DNA of 45,682 nucleotides from Bacteroidales bacterium (lineage in GTDB: Bacteria > Bacteroidota > Bacteroidia > Bacteroidales > UBA12170). Position numbers and translations under genes: made by a program. Positions 15,864 to 25,444 of this stretch are shown piece after piece. The notes under the pieces were generated by a model that made no database searches, was not told where the DNA came from, and was given only the letters and a program-made list of their open reading frames with translations. Where the stretch lies: assembly GCA_016744655.1 (NCBI GenBank), contig JADGDY010000015.1:1-45682 (forward strand). The letters are read 5' to 3'. The first letter of the stretch is position 1; every line of letters begins with the position of its first letter.

Positions 15864-16036
15864 GTTCTGGCATATTTAATCTTACCATAGAATATCATCT
15901 TTATCTAATTATGAAATTTCGATAGTTGATTCACATTTTTTTCAAAAAAATGTATTCAATTGCAACACTTTCACTTTTCTGTTGTTATTAAGTTTGAAAT
16001 TAACAAACAATTAAAATTTGTATTTGTCTCAATTGA

Positions 16037-16044
16037 TAACTTTG
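16037..16044 (+). promoter_or_regulatory. -7 box upstream of the TonB receptor/DUF4249 pair
   Basis: TAACTTTG, a perfect TAnnTTTG match, 34 bases before the ATG. A TTTG at 16017-16020 is slightly too close (16 bases) to be a standard -33 element. The leader ends AAAACTAACGC before the ATG, similar to leaders at 34901 and at the aspD gene. Confidence 0.5.
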
Positions 16045-16078
16045 TGCGTCATAGAGGCAAGAAATAAAAAACTAACGC

Positions 16079-18403
16079 ATGAGAAAATACTTATTCCTCC
16101 TTGGTATTCTTTTAATGGCTTCCCAACTTGTTGCACAGAAATTTACCATTAGCGGTAAAGTGAAAGATGCTGCCAATGGTGAAGAACTCATAGGAGCTAC
16201 CATTTTTATTAAGGGATTAAAAACAGGAACCATAACCAACGAATATGGTTATTTTTCTTTAAGTCTTGATGAAGGTGATTACGAACTCGAAATCGATTAC
16301 CTTGGCTTTGAAGCAATAAACCAGCAATTGGTTCTAGATAAAGATTACTATTTTGCTTTTGAATTAACAGAATCCTCTTCAGAATTACAAGAAGTAGAAG
16401 TCACAGGGGAAAGAATAGATCGCAATGTAAAAAGCAATGAGATGAGCAATGTAAAGCTTCAAGCCAAAACCATAAAAAAGATTCCAGCTTTTATGGGCGA
16501 AGTGGATTTGGTGAAGGTGATACAGTTGCTCCCTGGAGTACAAAGTACTTCCGAAGGCTCCTCCGGATTTAGTGTTAGAGGAGGTTCTCCCGATCAAAAC
16601 CTCATATTATTAGATGAAGCCACTGTATATAATGCTTCTCACTTAATGGGTTTTTTCTCCGTGTTTAACAACGATGCCATAAAGGATGTGAAGATTTATA
16701 AAGGAGATATTCCTGCAGCCCACGGAGGTAGATTATCTTCATTATTGGATGTGAGGATGCGAGATGGTAACAGCAAGAAAATTGCAGTAACTGGAGGTAT
16801 TGGGAGTATTTCGAGTAGACTTACCATTGAAGGACCAATTGTAAAGGACAAAACAACATTTTTGGTTTCCGGAAGAAGAACTTATGCTGATTTATTTCTA
16901 AGGCTTAGTTCAAATGAGGATTTAAAGAATAACATCCTTAATTTTTACGATTTGAACGCCAAAGTAAATCATACCTTCAATAAGAAAAATAGGCTTTATC
17001 TTTCATTTTATATGGGCCAAGATAAATTTGCTAATGACTTTGCCAAGCTGTATTTTGGAAATCGGACTACGACCATGCGTTGGAATCATTTATTTAGCGA
17101 TAAGCTTTTCTTTAATTTCACTTTTACCAACAGTGTTTATAATTATAATTTGGGTACACCAGAAGGAAATCCAAATGCATTTGATTGGAAAAGTAAAATG
17201 ACCGATTATGGTGTGAGAGGCGATTTTACATATTTCTTGAACCCTCAGAATACAGTAAAATTTGGTTTGGAAGGTACTTATCATATTTTTGAACCCGGAA
17301 GTGCAAAAGGATTAGGAGAGGAAGCTTTATTTACAGAGTTTGTTCAGCCAAAAAATTATGCACTCGACTATGCTGTCTATGTTTCCAATGAGCAAAAAAT
17401 AGGAGAGAAGGTTCAATTAAAATATGGATTGAGATTTTCAATTTTTCAGAATATTGGTCCTGGAACTATCTATAATTTCGATGGTAATTATGATAAGATT
17501 GATTCAACGGTGTATCCTAAAGGCGAAGTTTTCAATACCTATATGGGCTTAGAACCTCGATTTGGAATTTCTTATTTGTTGAATGACAACTCAAGTATTA
17601 AAGCTAATTATTCTCGAACCAGACAATATATGCAGTTGGCGCAAAATTCAACTGCCGGAACTCCTCTTGATATTTGGTTTCCTGCATCACCAAATGTGAA
17701 ACCTCAAATTGCGGACCAGGTGGCTTTGGGGTATTTTAGAAATTTCAATGATAATGCCATAGAAACCAGCGTGGAGGTGTATTATAAAACCATGCAAAAC
17801 GCTATAGATTTTAAGGACTTTGCTCAAGTTTTATTGAATGAACAACTAGAAGGAGAACTAAGGTTTGGGAAAGCATGGAGTTATGGTATTGAGTTTTTGG
17901 TAAGAAAAAATGTTGGAAAATTCACAGGTTGGGTAAGTTATACCTATAGCAAAACTGAACGCCAATTTAAAGGCATCAATAAGGGCAATGTTTATCCTGC
18001 TCCTTATGATAAACCTCACGATGTTTCTATTGTAATGAGTTATGCATTAAATGAGCGCTTAGATTTATCGGCCAACTGGGTTTATGCCACAGGACAACCT
18101 GCTACTTTTCCCACCGGAAGAGCACATTATGGGAATACTATAGTTCCAATATATTCCGATAGAAATGCCTATAGAATGCGTGATTATCACCGCTTAGATA
18201 TTTCAGCAACTTGGAAAAAGAAACAGAAAGAAGGTTCAAAATTCGATTGGGATATTAACCTGTCCATCTATAATGCTTATGCCCGTCATAATACATGGTC
18301 TATTAATTTCATACAAGATGAAAATGACCCGAATGTAACTTATGCAGAGCAGACCTACCTCTTTAGTATTATTCCAGCTGTTACCTTTAACTTCAAATTT
18401 TAA
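16079..18403 (+). CDS. TonB-dependent outer-membrane receptor with carboxypeptidase-regulatory-like domain
   Basis: A 774-residue receptor with signal peptide MRKYLFLLGILLMASQLVAQ. Domain order: a CarboxypepD_reg-like beta-sandwich (about 23-105: ISGKVKDAANGEELIGATIFI...GYFSLSL), a plug domain (about 135-235: LVKVIQLLPGVQSTSEGSSGFSVRGGSPDQN) and a 22-strand barrel ending in phenylalanine (VTFNFKF). It lacks the STN domain found in the receptor at 26583. The plug and first strands are clearly homologous to that receptor (VRGGS-DQN, IYKGDIPA-HGG-LSSLLDVR-R-GN). It pairs with the DUF4249 lipoprotein 4 bases downstream. The imported ligand is unknown; no SusD is present, so it is not a classical SusCD pair. 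Confidence 0.9.
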   Translation: MRKYLFLLGILLMASQLVAQKFTISGKVKDAANGEELIGATIFIKGLKTGTITNEYGYFSLSLDEGDYELEIDYLGFEAINQQLVLDKDYYFAFELTESSSELQEVEVTGERIDRNVKSNEMSNVKLQAKTIKKIPAFMGEVDLVKVIQLLPGVQSTSEGSSGFSVRGGSPDQNLILLDEATVYNASHLMGFFSVFNNDAIKDVKIYKGDIPAAHGGRLSSLLDVRMRDGNSKKIAVTGGIGSISSRLTIEGPIVKDKTTFLVSGRRTYADLFLRLSSNEDLKNNILNFYDLNAKVNHTFNKKNRLYLSFYMGQDKFANDFAKLYFGNRTTTMRWNHLFSDKLFFNFTFTNSVYNYNLGTPEGNPNAFDWKSKMTDYGVRGDFTYFLNPQNTVKFGLEGTYHIFEPGSAKGLGEEALFTEFVQPKNYALDYAVYVSNEQKIGEKVQLKYGLRFSIFQNIGPGTIYNFDGNYDKIDSTVYPKGEVFNTYMGLEPRFGISYLLNDNSSIKANYSRTRQYMQLAQNSTAGTPLDIWFPASPNVKPQIADQVALGYFRNFNDNAIETSVEVYYKTMQNAIDFKDFAQVLLNEQLEGELRFGKAWSYGIEFLVRKNVGKFTGWVSYTYSKTERQFKGINKGNVYPAPYDKPHDVSIVMSYALNERLDLSANWVYATGQPATFPTGRAHYGNTIVPIYSDRNAYRMRDYHRLDISATWKKKQKEGSKFDWDINLSIYNAYARHNTWSINFIQDENDPNVTYAEQTYLFSIIPAVTFNFKF

Positions 18404-18407
18404 GACC

Positions 18408-19280
18408 ATGAAAACAAGATATATATACCTCTTTTTTATTGCTCTGGTTTTTGGTATGAATAGTTGTACCGAGCGCATTGATATAGAATTGGATGAGACT
18501 TTTGCTAGATTAATAGTAGAAGGGAATTTGACCAATGATACCATGGCTCACACAGTTTATTTATCAGAAACCTCATCCTATTATTATAACCAACCAGCCC
18601 CTAAAGTAAGTGGGGCTCAAGTTAGAATTATTGATGATTTGGGTAATACAGTAGACTTGAGTGAAACTGAAACCGGAATCTATAAAACTCCGGAAGATTA
18701 TTATGGAGTAATTGGAAGAACTTATGAACTCCGTATTGATTTGGAAAAAGAAATTGGAGGATCGAAAATATACGAAGCCAGTTCAAAATTGGTAAATGTG
18801 GAAGCCATGGATTCTATTCGCATGGAGTTTAATAGTAAATTTGGTGATGACGGATTTTGGATAGTCAAGCTTTATGCGTTAGACCCTAGTGGAATTGATA
18901 ATTTCTATATTTTCAATGTTTATAAGAATAGCGAATTAATGACCGATACATTAGATAAAGTATCCTTCACTGACGACAAGCTCTTTGATGGAAATTATAC
19001 TTTTGGAATTGGTATTTCATATTTCAATAATTCATATGACAACCAAAGTTTCAAAATGGGCGATACTGTAGTTCTTCAAATGGGAGGAATCACAAAACCA
19101 CACTACACTTTTTTATCCAATATGTCTGAAGCCACTTCATTTCAGAATCCTCTATTTGGTGGTCCTCCGGCAAATGTGGTAGGAAATATAAGTGGTAGTG
19201 GATTTGGTTTTTTCTCAGCTCACAGCAGTACCTATGGCTCTTTAATTATTTCTGAAAAGACGGTTGATTTTACTGAGTAA
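18408..19280 (+). CDS. DUF4249 lipoprotein, partner of the upstream TonB receptor
   Basis: The start is ATG 18408, four bases after the receptor stop, because it gives the lipoprotein signal MKTRYIYLFFIALVFGMNSC20; an upstream in-frame start at 18342 would destroy it. The 290-residue product has the DUF4249 opening pattern (FARLIVEGNLTNDTMAHTVYLSETSSYY...GAQVRIIDDLGNTVDLSE-ETGIYKT). It is shorter than the two paralogues at 24249 and 25445 and lacks their C-terminal CxxC...KPxFWP motif. By family context it is an outer-membrane lipoprotein that works with the TonB receptor, perhaps in ligand capture; the function is not established. Confidence 0.85.
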   Translation: MKTRYIYLFFIALVFGMNSCTERIDIELDETFARLIVEGNLTNDTMAHTVYLSETSSYYYNQPAPKVSGAQVRIIDDLGNTVDLSETETGIYKTPEDYYGVIGRTYELRIDLEKEIGGSKIYEASSKLVNVEAMDSIRMEFNSKFGDDGFWIVKLYALDPSGIDNFYIFNVYKNSELMTDTLDKVSFTDDKLFDGNYTFGIGISYFNNSYDNQSFKMGDTVVLQMGGITKPHYTFLSNMSEATSFQNPLFGGPPANVVGNISGSGFGFFSAHSSTYGSLIISEKTVDFTE

Positions 19281-19317
19281 TAATAATTGTAAAAGAAGGC
19301 TGAAGGCCTTCAATATA

Positions 19318-19410
19318 AATAGCCATGGGTATCACCCATGGTCTATGAATACACAGTAGTATTTAGGTCGGATAATATATTTAGTTTATGAGCTAATTTT
19401 ATTTCCGACC
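19318..19410. other. Two hairpins between convergent genes, probable bidirectional terminator region
   Basis: CCATGGGT (19323-19330) pairs perfectly with ACCCATGG (19334-19341) around a 3-base loop. A second inverted repeat, GGTCGGA (19366-19372) with TCCGACC (19404-19410), encloses 31 AT-rich bases. Neither has a clear T-run, but they lie between the stop at 19280 (+) and the stop at 19450 (-). Confidence 0.5.
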
Positions 19411-19449
19411 ATATAATTAGTTTTATTTAAAACAGGTTAATAACCGATT

Positions 19450-21297
19450 TTACTTCACCTTCTTAGCCAATAATTTTTTCAAAATAGCTGGCTGCTCCTT
19501 TAAAACTTTCTTCATCCAAGCGAAATTTTCAGATTTATACCAAAAGAAGAAACGGTGTTGCTCTAGTTTCTCATTTTTTGATTTAGCAGTATAGGTCTTC
19601 TCTAAAGTGTAAGGGTGATAACCAGAATAATATATCACAGTGGCCACTGTCATAGGAGTAGGAGTGAAGTCCTGAACTTGTTCTAGGCGGAATCCCATAT
19701 CTTTAGTTTCAGCAGCTAAGTTAGCCATATCTTTATGTTTACTTCCTGGATGAGAGGATATAAAGTAAGGAATCAACTGCAGATTGAGTTTTAACTTTTC
19801 GTTTATCTTATTGAAATTACTGGTAAACTTCTTGAAATTCTCAAATGGAGGTTTACGCATAATCTTCAAAGTATCGTCTGAAGTATGTTCAGGAGCAACC
19901 TTTAAACGCCCACTGACATGTCTCGTTAATACCTGTTCTAAATACTCGTTCATCTCATTCTCGTCACCTTGTTTGTTTCTGTCTTTAACCAGCAAATCGT
20001 AACGGATTCCACTACCAATAAATGCTTTCTTAATATTAGGATTGGCATCAACAGAACGATAAATGTCTAATAGTGATTGATGAGAAGTATCCAAGTTTTT
20101 ACAAACATTGGGGTGAATACAACTTGGGCGGACACATTTCTCACAAATACTTTGGTCCTTACCTTTCATGCGATACATATTGGCACTTGGACCACCCAAA
20201 TCACTCAAATAACCTTTAAAATCTGGCATCTGAACTACCTGCTCAACCTCCTCTAAAATTGATTTTTTAGAACGGCTGGCAATAAATTTCCCTTGATGGG
20301 CAGATATGGTACAAAAACTACATCCTCCGAAACAGCCTCTATGCATATTGATAGAGAACTTAATCATTTCAAAAGCAGGAATATCACCACGCTTTTTATA
20401 TTTAGGGTGAGGAAGACGAGTATAGGGTAAATCGAAAGAACGATCGATTTCCTTTTCTGTCATGGTTTTAAAAGGAGGGTTCACCAAAACCAATTGTTCA
20501 CCAACTTTTTGCACCAATCTTCTAGCTTTCATCTTATTAGACTCCTGCTCAATATGCTTAAAATTAGCAGCATACTTTAATTTATCCTTTAAGCACTCTT
20601 CATGGGAATTCAATTCAAAATCCTCCCATTTTTTATTAGAAGGAATCTTTTCTTCATTCGAAATAAGAACAGAAGTTTGAGGAATGGTTTTCATTTGATG
20701 AAAGGGAACACCACGATCTAACAGACGAATTAACTCCATTAATGGCTGTTCTCCCATTCCATAAACCAATAAATCGGCACCAGTTTCTACCAAAATGGAA
20801 GCTTGTAATTTATCGCTCCAATAATCGTAATGAGTTAATCTACGTAATGAGGAACCAACTCCTCCAAGAACCACAGGAACATCAGGATAAAGCTTTTTTA
20901 AGGCTTGAGTATAAGTTACTGAAGCATAATCTGGACGAAAGCTATGTGCACCACCAGGGGTAAAAGCATCGTTGCTTCTTAATCGCTTATTGGCGGTATA
21001 ATGGTTCACCATAGAATCCATATTACCATCAGTAACACCAAAGAAAAGTCTGGGAGCTCCAAATTTTTTAAAGTCACGTAGGTCATCTTGCCAATTGGGT
21101 TGCGGAATAATTCCAATTCTATAACCTTCGGCTTCAATTAAACGACCAATAACTGCCGCTCCAAAACTTGGATGATCCACATAGGCATCTCCAGTTATGA
21201 GAATCACATCTAACTCATCCCAGCCACGCTGCAACATTTCTTTTTTGGTAATAGGTAACCAATCGGTAATTTTAGGTTCTTCATACATAGTTTGCAA
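19450..21297 (-). CDS. YgiQ-type radical SAM protein
   Basis: A 615-residue member of the YgiQ family. Order: an N-terminal B12-binding-like region (about 25-200, with GGVGSSLRRLTHYDYW), then the radical SAM barrel with the cluster motif C322-x3-C326-x2-C329 (HRGCFGGCSFCT), and a second cysteine group (SICEKCVRPSCIHPNVC, about 383-399) that may bind another cluster. RLKVAPEHTSD and FTPTPMTVATVIYYSG are strongly conserved in the family. The reaction is unknown, although the family is near universal in anaerobes. Length is typical. An ATG three codons downstream is also possible. It is transcribed alone, converging on the DUF4249 gene. Confidence 0.88.
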   Translation of the reverse strand: MQTMYEEPKITDWLPITKKEMLQRGWDELDVILITGDAYVDHPSFGAAVIGRLIEAEGYRIGIIPQPNWQDDLRDFKKFGAPRLFFGVTDGNMDSMVNHYTANKRLRSNDAFTPGGAHSFRPDYASVTYTQALKKLYPDVPVVLGGVGSSLRRLTHYDYWSDKLQASILVETGADLLVYGMGEQPLMELIRLLDRGVPFHQMKTIPQTSVLISNEEKIPSNKKWEDFELNSHEECLKDKLKYAANFKHIEQESNKMKARRLVQKVGEQLVLVNPPFKTMTEKEIDRSFDLPYTRLPHPKYKKRGDIPAFEMIKFSINMHRGCFGGCSFCTISAHQGKFIASRSKKSILEEVEQVVQMPDFKGYLSDLGGPSANMYRMKGKDQSICEKCVRPSCIHPNVCKNLDTSHQSLLDIYRSVDANPNIKKAFIGSGIRYDLLVKDRNKQGDENEMNEYLEQVLTRHVSGRLKVAPEHTSDDTLKIMRKPPFENFKKFTSNFNKINEKLKLNLQLIPYFISSHPGSKHKDMANLAAETKDMGFRLEQVQDFTPTPMTVATVIYYSGYHPYTLEKTYTAKSKNEKLEQHRFFFWYKSENFAWMKKVLKEQPAILKKLLAKKVK

Positions 21298-21485
21298 AGA
21301 TAGTGGGAAAAAGACAATAGGAATCTAAATTGTTAAAATTGGATATCATTTAACGAATTGAAGAGAATTTAGTTTTATGATAAAAACTTGGAGAGCTATT
21401 TTATAAGGGGGTAAGGTGATTCTCCCTAACTGCGATTTGATATTCTTATAATTTCCATTTTCAGTCAAAGCTCAGAAGGTTTTGT

Positions 21486-21510
21486 GTAACAGGTTAGAGA
21501 GCTGTGTTAC
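21486..21510 (-). terminator. Weak hairpin just after the hydrolase gene
   Basis: On the minus strand GTAACA...TGTTAC (21510-21505 with 21491-21486) forms a 6-bp stem with a 13-base loop right after the stop codon, followed by ACAAAA. It lacks a real T-run, so this is only a possible terminator. Confidence 0.3.
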
Positions 21511-21511
21511 G

Positions 21512-22552
21512 CTACTTAAAATCATAAACATCACCCTTTTCTCGTTTTTGTAGATAAGGTAGTTTAGTAAAATCAGAAGTTTTTCCATGGAAAATATCAT
21601 TATAAAACTCATAGACTGCCGGGTATTTAGCAGGGGATTTACCAATAAAATAGGTATGTGCTGCTCCGGGAGGTAATGTGAATTTTACAATATCGGAGAA
21701 GTTAATATAAGTAGCATTATTGGCAAGAGGATAAAATGCTGTTTCTCCCAATTGATAGGATTCTTTTGTGAAAATGCGGATGCCATTGAGATTAACATCG
21801 TTGATATTAGAATTGACAATGATTCTTTCTTGAAGCTTAAGGTTCTCTAGCCATCTGGTATGTCCTTTTTCTTCCACAGCCGCTGCATTGATAATACTGT
21901 ATTTAAAAATGGGCTCTTGATTGGTAAAAGCAGAATCCTCTAAGGCTAAATTCTTGGGGAATTGATTTCCAATACTATGATATATAGCCGATAAAGAATG
22001 ATTGATGAAGCCTTTATTTTCGTTTTTGAAGGTTCTCATTAAATCAAGAGTGTATTTATAATGAACCATTGATTTTGAAACATTTGGTCGCATCATTCTT
22101 AAGTTATCGCCAGGGCTTACTTTAGGATTTCTGCTTGGCCAACTAAAAACTAATACATTTACTTTGTGATAATGTTGAACATCAAGCCCACGTTGAACTG
22201 CATTATTAAAGGTTTTTCCAGCACCATGAACAAAAAGCAACCAATCTTCTTCAATAGTAGAAATTTCATTGATAAACTGATTAGAATCTAATAGGGTATA
22301 ATGAATAGAATCAGGATTAATGAATTCACCTTTAAAGAAATATGGGATGCTGTTTTTGGAAACTACATAGTTAGAATAAATTTCATTATTCCTCAATATG
22401 GTGTCGTGGTTAGAAACAATATAAATGGTGGAGCCTTTAGATATTTCATTAGCATACAAAAAGCCCGGAGCTTGAGCAGTTGTATTAGGTGAAAAAATGA
22501 GAAATATTAGGAATCCAACTATAAAATTGGTGAGTTTGATTAAGGAATTCAT
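21512..22552 (-). CDS. Exported alpha/beta hydrolase (DUF900-like)
   Basis: The start at 22552 gives a signal peptide (MNSLIKLTNFIVGFLIFLIFSPNTTAQA); an in-frame ATG 36 bases upstream would bury it. The 346-residue product has the DUF900 pattern: EDWLLFVHGAGKTFNNAVQRG (oxyanion strand and HGxG), VLVFSWPSR, and a nucleophile elbow YHSIGNQ in place of the more usual HSMGN. A likely catalytic histidine lies in PPGAAHTYFIG near the C-terminus. It should be a periplasmic esterase-like enzyme; no substrate can be named. It begins 92 bases after the MG2/plug-like gene on the same strand and might be read through from that operon. Confidence 0.75.
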   Translation of the reverse strand: MNSLIKLTNFIVGFLIFLIFSPNTTAQAPGFLYANEISKGSTIYIVSNHDTILRNNEIYSNYVVSKNSIPYFFKGEFINPDSIHYTLLDSNQFINEISTIEEDWLLFVHGAGKTFNNAVQRGLDVQHYHKVNVLVFSWPSRNPKVSPGDNLRMMRPNVSKSMVHYKYTLDLMRTFKNENKGFINHSLSAIYHSIGNQFPKNLALEDSAFTNQEPIFKYSIINAAAVEEKGHTRWLENLKLQERIIVNSNINDVNLNGIRIFTKESYQLGETAFYPLANNATYINFSDIVKFTLPPGAAHTYFIGKSPAKYPAVYEFYNDIFHGKTSDFTKLPYLQKREKGDVYDFK

Positions 22553-22644
22553 TCTAATGTGTTTGTCATGCAAAATTAACAAATACATTCTGAACAGTTT
22601 AATTTTGATAGTTAATAAAATCCTAATTGGGAATTACTTATGAA

Positions 22645-24252
22645 TTAGTATCCCACTTCAATTTCCTGAGCTTTATAAACAAACTCACCATTATGATCAA
22701 TTCCTTGAATCATGATCAGGTATTTACCAGAAAATAGAGGAGCCTCCAAATGAATATCTGAGAAACTTTGAAGATCTGATTTCCAATAAAAAGTATTTGA
22801 AAAGCGTTGTTGAGTTTGAAGGTTCGACATGTTGAAGGAGTAAAACAAGTAGTTCAGGTATTGACCAGACTCCGGAAATTTAAGGTTTCCAAAATTTCCT
22901 TTTCGAGTTTTAATATGGATTACCCCTCCATAAATTTGGTTGCCATGCACATAAGCTTGATTGATGATTTCGATATCTTTTACCAATTTTGGGTTCATAG
23001 CCAATACTCTATCGGCCTCGTCAACTGGCACCCAGTCTACCATCACCAGTGAAGGATACATTTTTAATTCTGCATCGGTACCTACAAGGTGTAGACTCCT
23101 CTTTCCTGCTTTCTTTTTAATGGTAACCCAACTAGGTATGTCGGTAAAATATTGCGACATGCTATCTAATGGAACATAAAAATCGAAATCTATGGTTTTG
23201 AATACTGATCCGTAAAAAGCTTTTTTCTTTTTGTTTTTCTTTTTTCGAGCTGGCTTACTCTCATAAATACTTGCTATTTGTTGTCTCTGTGCCATTTGTA
23301 GTAAAATCTCTTTCTCTGATTTCTCTACTGAAAATTTCGGAGTATTTAAATATACTTTTTTTGTACAGAAATCTTGATCGATTTTAATTTCTACTTTACC
23401 TTGTTCACTAGATCCAGCAATGAGAAACAATTCTTTTTCATTGAATTCTTCTACCAGAGCCACATTAAAGTGACCATCGGCATCACATAAAACAGATATG
23501 AAATCTTTTTCTCCTAAAATATGAACGTTCAACTGATGAAATGGAGAAATTCTTCCATTTACAAGAATCTTACCGCTTAAGCTTAAACCTCTAGTTTCTG
23601 CCTCATATTTCATATGATAGTATTTGGCAACTCTATATTTGTTCTTGTTAGTAATAAAGGCTTGGCTTTCAGAAGGAATCATGCTTACGCTTATGTTTTT
23701 AAGCTTTGCAATGTTATCTTCAAGTTGAATGATTAAGGAATCGCCAACTTGATATTTAGAATTCTTTACTAAATCTTCTGTGTTTGGTTTTATCCTAGAT
23801 TTGGTTTCATGAACGATAAGGGAATCTTTAATATTTAAAACGTCTCGTTGAAAGGGATTTAAAATCTTTAATAGAATATAATTATAATAATTTGGACTTC
23901 CGTTTCGCATCCATTTGGTATAAGTTCGAAGGTAATAGTAGCCGCTTAAAACATCCTCGGGAATAATTAGTTTACCAGAGTAGGCTTTACGAGAAACCGG
24001 AAGTTTTATTTGGTTAATTTTTTGGTTTTCTGGGCTGATTAACTCCACATAAACAACAGAACTTAAAAGTTCGTCCTCCTCCGAAATGCCAAGCATTCCA
24101 GAAAAGCAGATCTCCTCTCCAGAAATATAAACTGCTCTGTCAGTCCATGTGTTTGCATTTTCCGCTGGTAGCGATATTTGTGCATTCAAATTTGAGAGCA
24201 GAAGTCCTAAAACTAGGACTAAAATATATGTTGTTTTATCTTTCATCATCAT
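22645..24252 (-). CDS. Exported MG2/plug-like protein of a TonB-receptor operon
   Basis: A 535-residue protein with a signal peptide (MMMKDKTTYILVLVLGLLLSNLNAQ). Residues about 28-130 resemble an alpha-2-macroglobulin MG2-type domain (TWTDRAVYISGEEICFSG...LSGYYYLRTYTKWM). The C-terminal part (about 385-460) resembles a TonB-receptor plug without a barrel (YPSLVMVDWVPVDEADRVLAMNPKLVKDIEIINQAY...YGGVIHIKTRKG). Between them is a lysine-rich tract, KPARKKKNKKKKAF. It starts with three consecutive ATGs and overlaps the stop of the DUF4249 gene by ATGA, so it is translationally coupled. Such MG2-plus-plug proteins occur beside DUF4249 genes in Bacteroidota; their function is unknown. Confidence 0.7.
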   Translation of the reverse strand: MMMKDKTTYILVLVLGLLLSNLNAQISLPAENANTWTDRAVYISGEEICFSGMLGISEEDELLSSVVYVELISPENQKINQIKLPVSRKAYSGKLIIPEDVLSGYYYLRTYTKWMRNGSPNYYNYILLKILNPFQRDVLNIKDSLIVHETKSRIKPNTEDLVKNSKYQVGDSLIIQLEDNIAKLKNISVSMIPSESQAFITNKNKYRVAKYYHMKYEAETRGLSLSGKILVNGRISPFHQLNVHILGEKDFISVLCDADGHFNVALVEEFNEKELFLIAGSSEQGKVEIKIDQDFCTKKVYLNTPKFSVEKSEKEILLQMAQRQQIASIYESKPARKKKNKKKKAFYGSVFKTIDFDFYVPLDSMSQYFTDIPSWVTIKKKAGKRSLHLVGTDAELKMYPSLVMVDWVPVDEADRVLAMNPKLVKDIEIINQAYVHGNQIYGGVIHIKTRKGNFGNLKFPESGQYLNYLFYSFNMSNLQTQQRFSNTFYWKSDLQSFSDIHLEAPLFSGKYLIMIQGIDHNGEFVYKAQEIEVGY

Positions 24253-25409
24253 TTATTTGGCCAAAAATCGGGTTTTTGCGTGACACCACCGCGCAAGGTA
24301 CAGAAAATACATTCATCATTTAATAATGTAGAGCTAGGAAAACCATCCACAGAAAGTAAATAAGCAGGATAATCATAGGGTGAAATTTCTTTAAATCCGA
24401 ACATTAATTGTTCTGGATAACATCGATCAGAGAAAATTAATTCAAATTCGGGTTTTGGTTCTACAAAAATCCTTTTTTCGCTGATAAAGCTTGCTTGAAA
24501 AAATCCTAGAACTTCAAATTCTGGAGAGTTTATATTCTTTATGTTTCCTTTTATTGCTAAGGGTTGGGTGGCATACAAACCTCCTTGATCTTCATTGTTT
24601 TGTTTAAGTTGATCCCAATATGTATAGGCATTTCTACTTAATGCCATTTGTTCAATAAGCAAACTATATAATACTGCTAATCTCGCACTTGTGTTTTCCA
24701 CATAGTGAAATGGATATTTAAATACACTATTTGAACTAAAGTTTTCTGTACTTAATGTAAATATCTCGTCCACTAAATCTGTTCTATAACAAATCATTTC
24801 TGATGAATCTGGGGGACTTACCTGTTGAACTTCTCCATTATAATAGAATTCCAAAGGATAAGCAGAATGATATTCATAAGTCTCCGTAAGTTTCCATCTA
24901 TAAAATCTACTATTAGAATTTTCAGCAGACATATCTGTATAAAACTGAATCCCTTTTACCCATCCTTCAGGATAATCTATATGGTGTTGCTCAATTTTGT
25001 AATAAATATTTCCAACCTCAGGGCCTGTAGGCATATAATCATAATCCGATTCTAATACAGTGCCCTCCACAGTTTTAACTTTTACTTTGTAGCCTCTTCC
25101 AATAACTAATTCATCCGATGACATCCAAACCATATAATTTCCTGCTCCAAATTGTTGAAGATCAAAGCTATTTCCTTCATTGTCGATAATGTTTACTTCA
25201 CAGTTTTCTATGGGTATATATTGGGGCTTGTTAACCGAAGAATTAATACTTACATTCACTTTTTGCCATCCTTCTACATTACTTATCGTACCCTGTACTA
25301 CATATTTTTCAGTAGATGTTTCTTTAAGATTTGGTGAATAAGGTTTAATACATGCCCATAAATTTATAATTAAGATTGTTAAGAATAGATTTTTAATCTT
25401 ACGATTCAT
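24249..25409 (-). CDS. DUF4249 lipoprotein, second tandem copy
   Basis: The start at 25409 gives the lipoprotein signal MNRKIKNLFLTILIINLWAC20; an upstream in-frame start at 25502 would run into the preceding gene. The 386-residue protein is a close paralogue of the gene just upstream (25445-26593), sharing KYVVQGTISN-EGWQKVNVSI, GNSFDLQQFGAGNYMVWMS, the WxxETxEYHSAYPLEFYYxGE block and the C-terminal CxxCTLRGG-TQKPxFWP. The paired cysteines could bind metal or form a disulphide. Presumed partner of the STN receptor. 35 bases separate the copies, and the ATGA overlap couples it to the MG2/plug-like gene. Confidence 0.85.
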   Translation of the reverse strand: MNRKIKNLFLTILIINLWACIKPYSPNLKETSTEKYVVQGTISNVEGWQKVNVSINSSVNKPQYIPIENCEVNIIDNEGNSFDLQQFGAGNYMVWMSSDELVIGRGYKVKVKTVEGTVLESDYDYMPTGPEVGNIYYKIEQHHIDYPEGWVKGIQFYTDMSAENSNSRFYRWKLTETYEYHSAYPLEFYYNGEVQQVSPPDSSEMICYRTDLVDEIFTLSTENFSSNSVFKYPFHYVENTSARLAVLYSLLIEQMALSRNAYTYWDQLKQNNEDQGGLYATQPLAIKGNIKNINSPEFEVLGFFQASFISEKRIFVEPKPEFELIFSDRCYPEQLMFGFKEISPYDYPAYLLSVDGFPSSTLLNDECIFCTLRGGVTQKPDFWPNK

Positions 25410-25444
25410 AAATATTGGATCAATATGTTTGAACATCCTTATTT

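Noticed and set aside
16079-19280. SusC/SusD pair
   Set aside because: The lipoprotein is of DUF4249 type, about 290 residues, not a 500-600 residue TPR-rich SusD, so no SusCD polysaccharide system is claimed.
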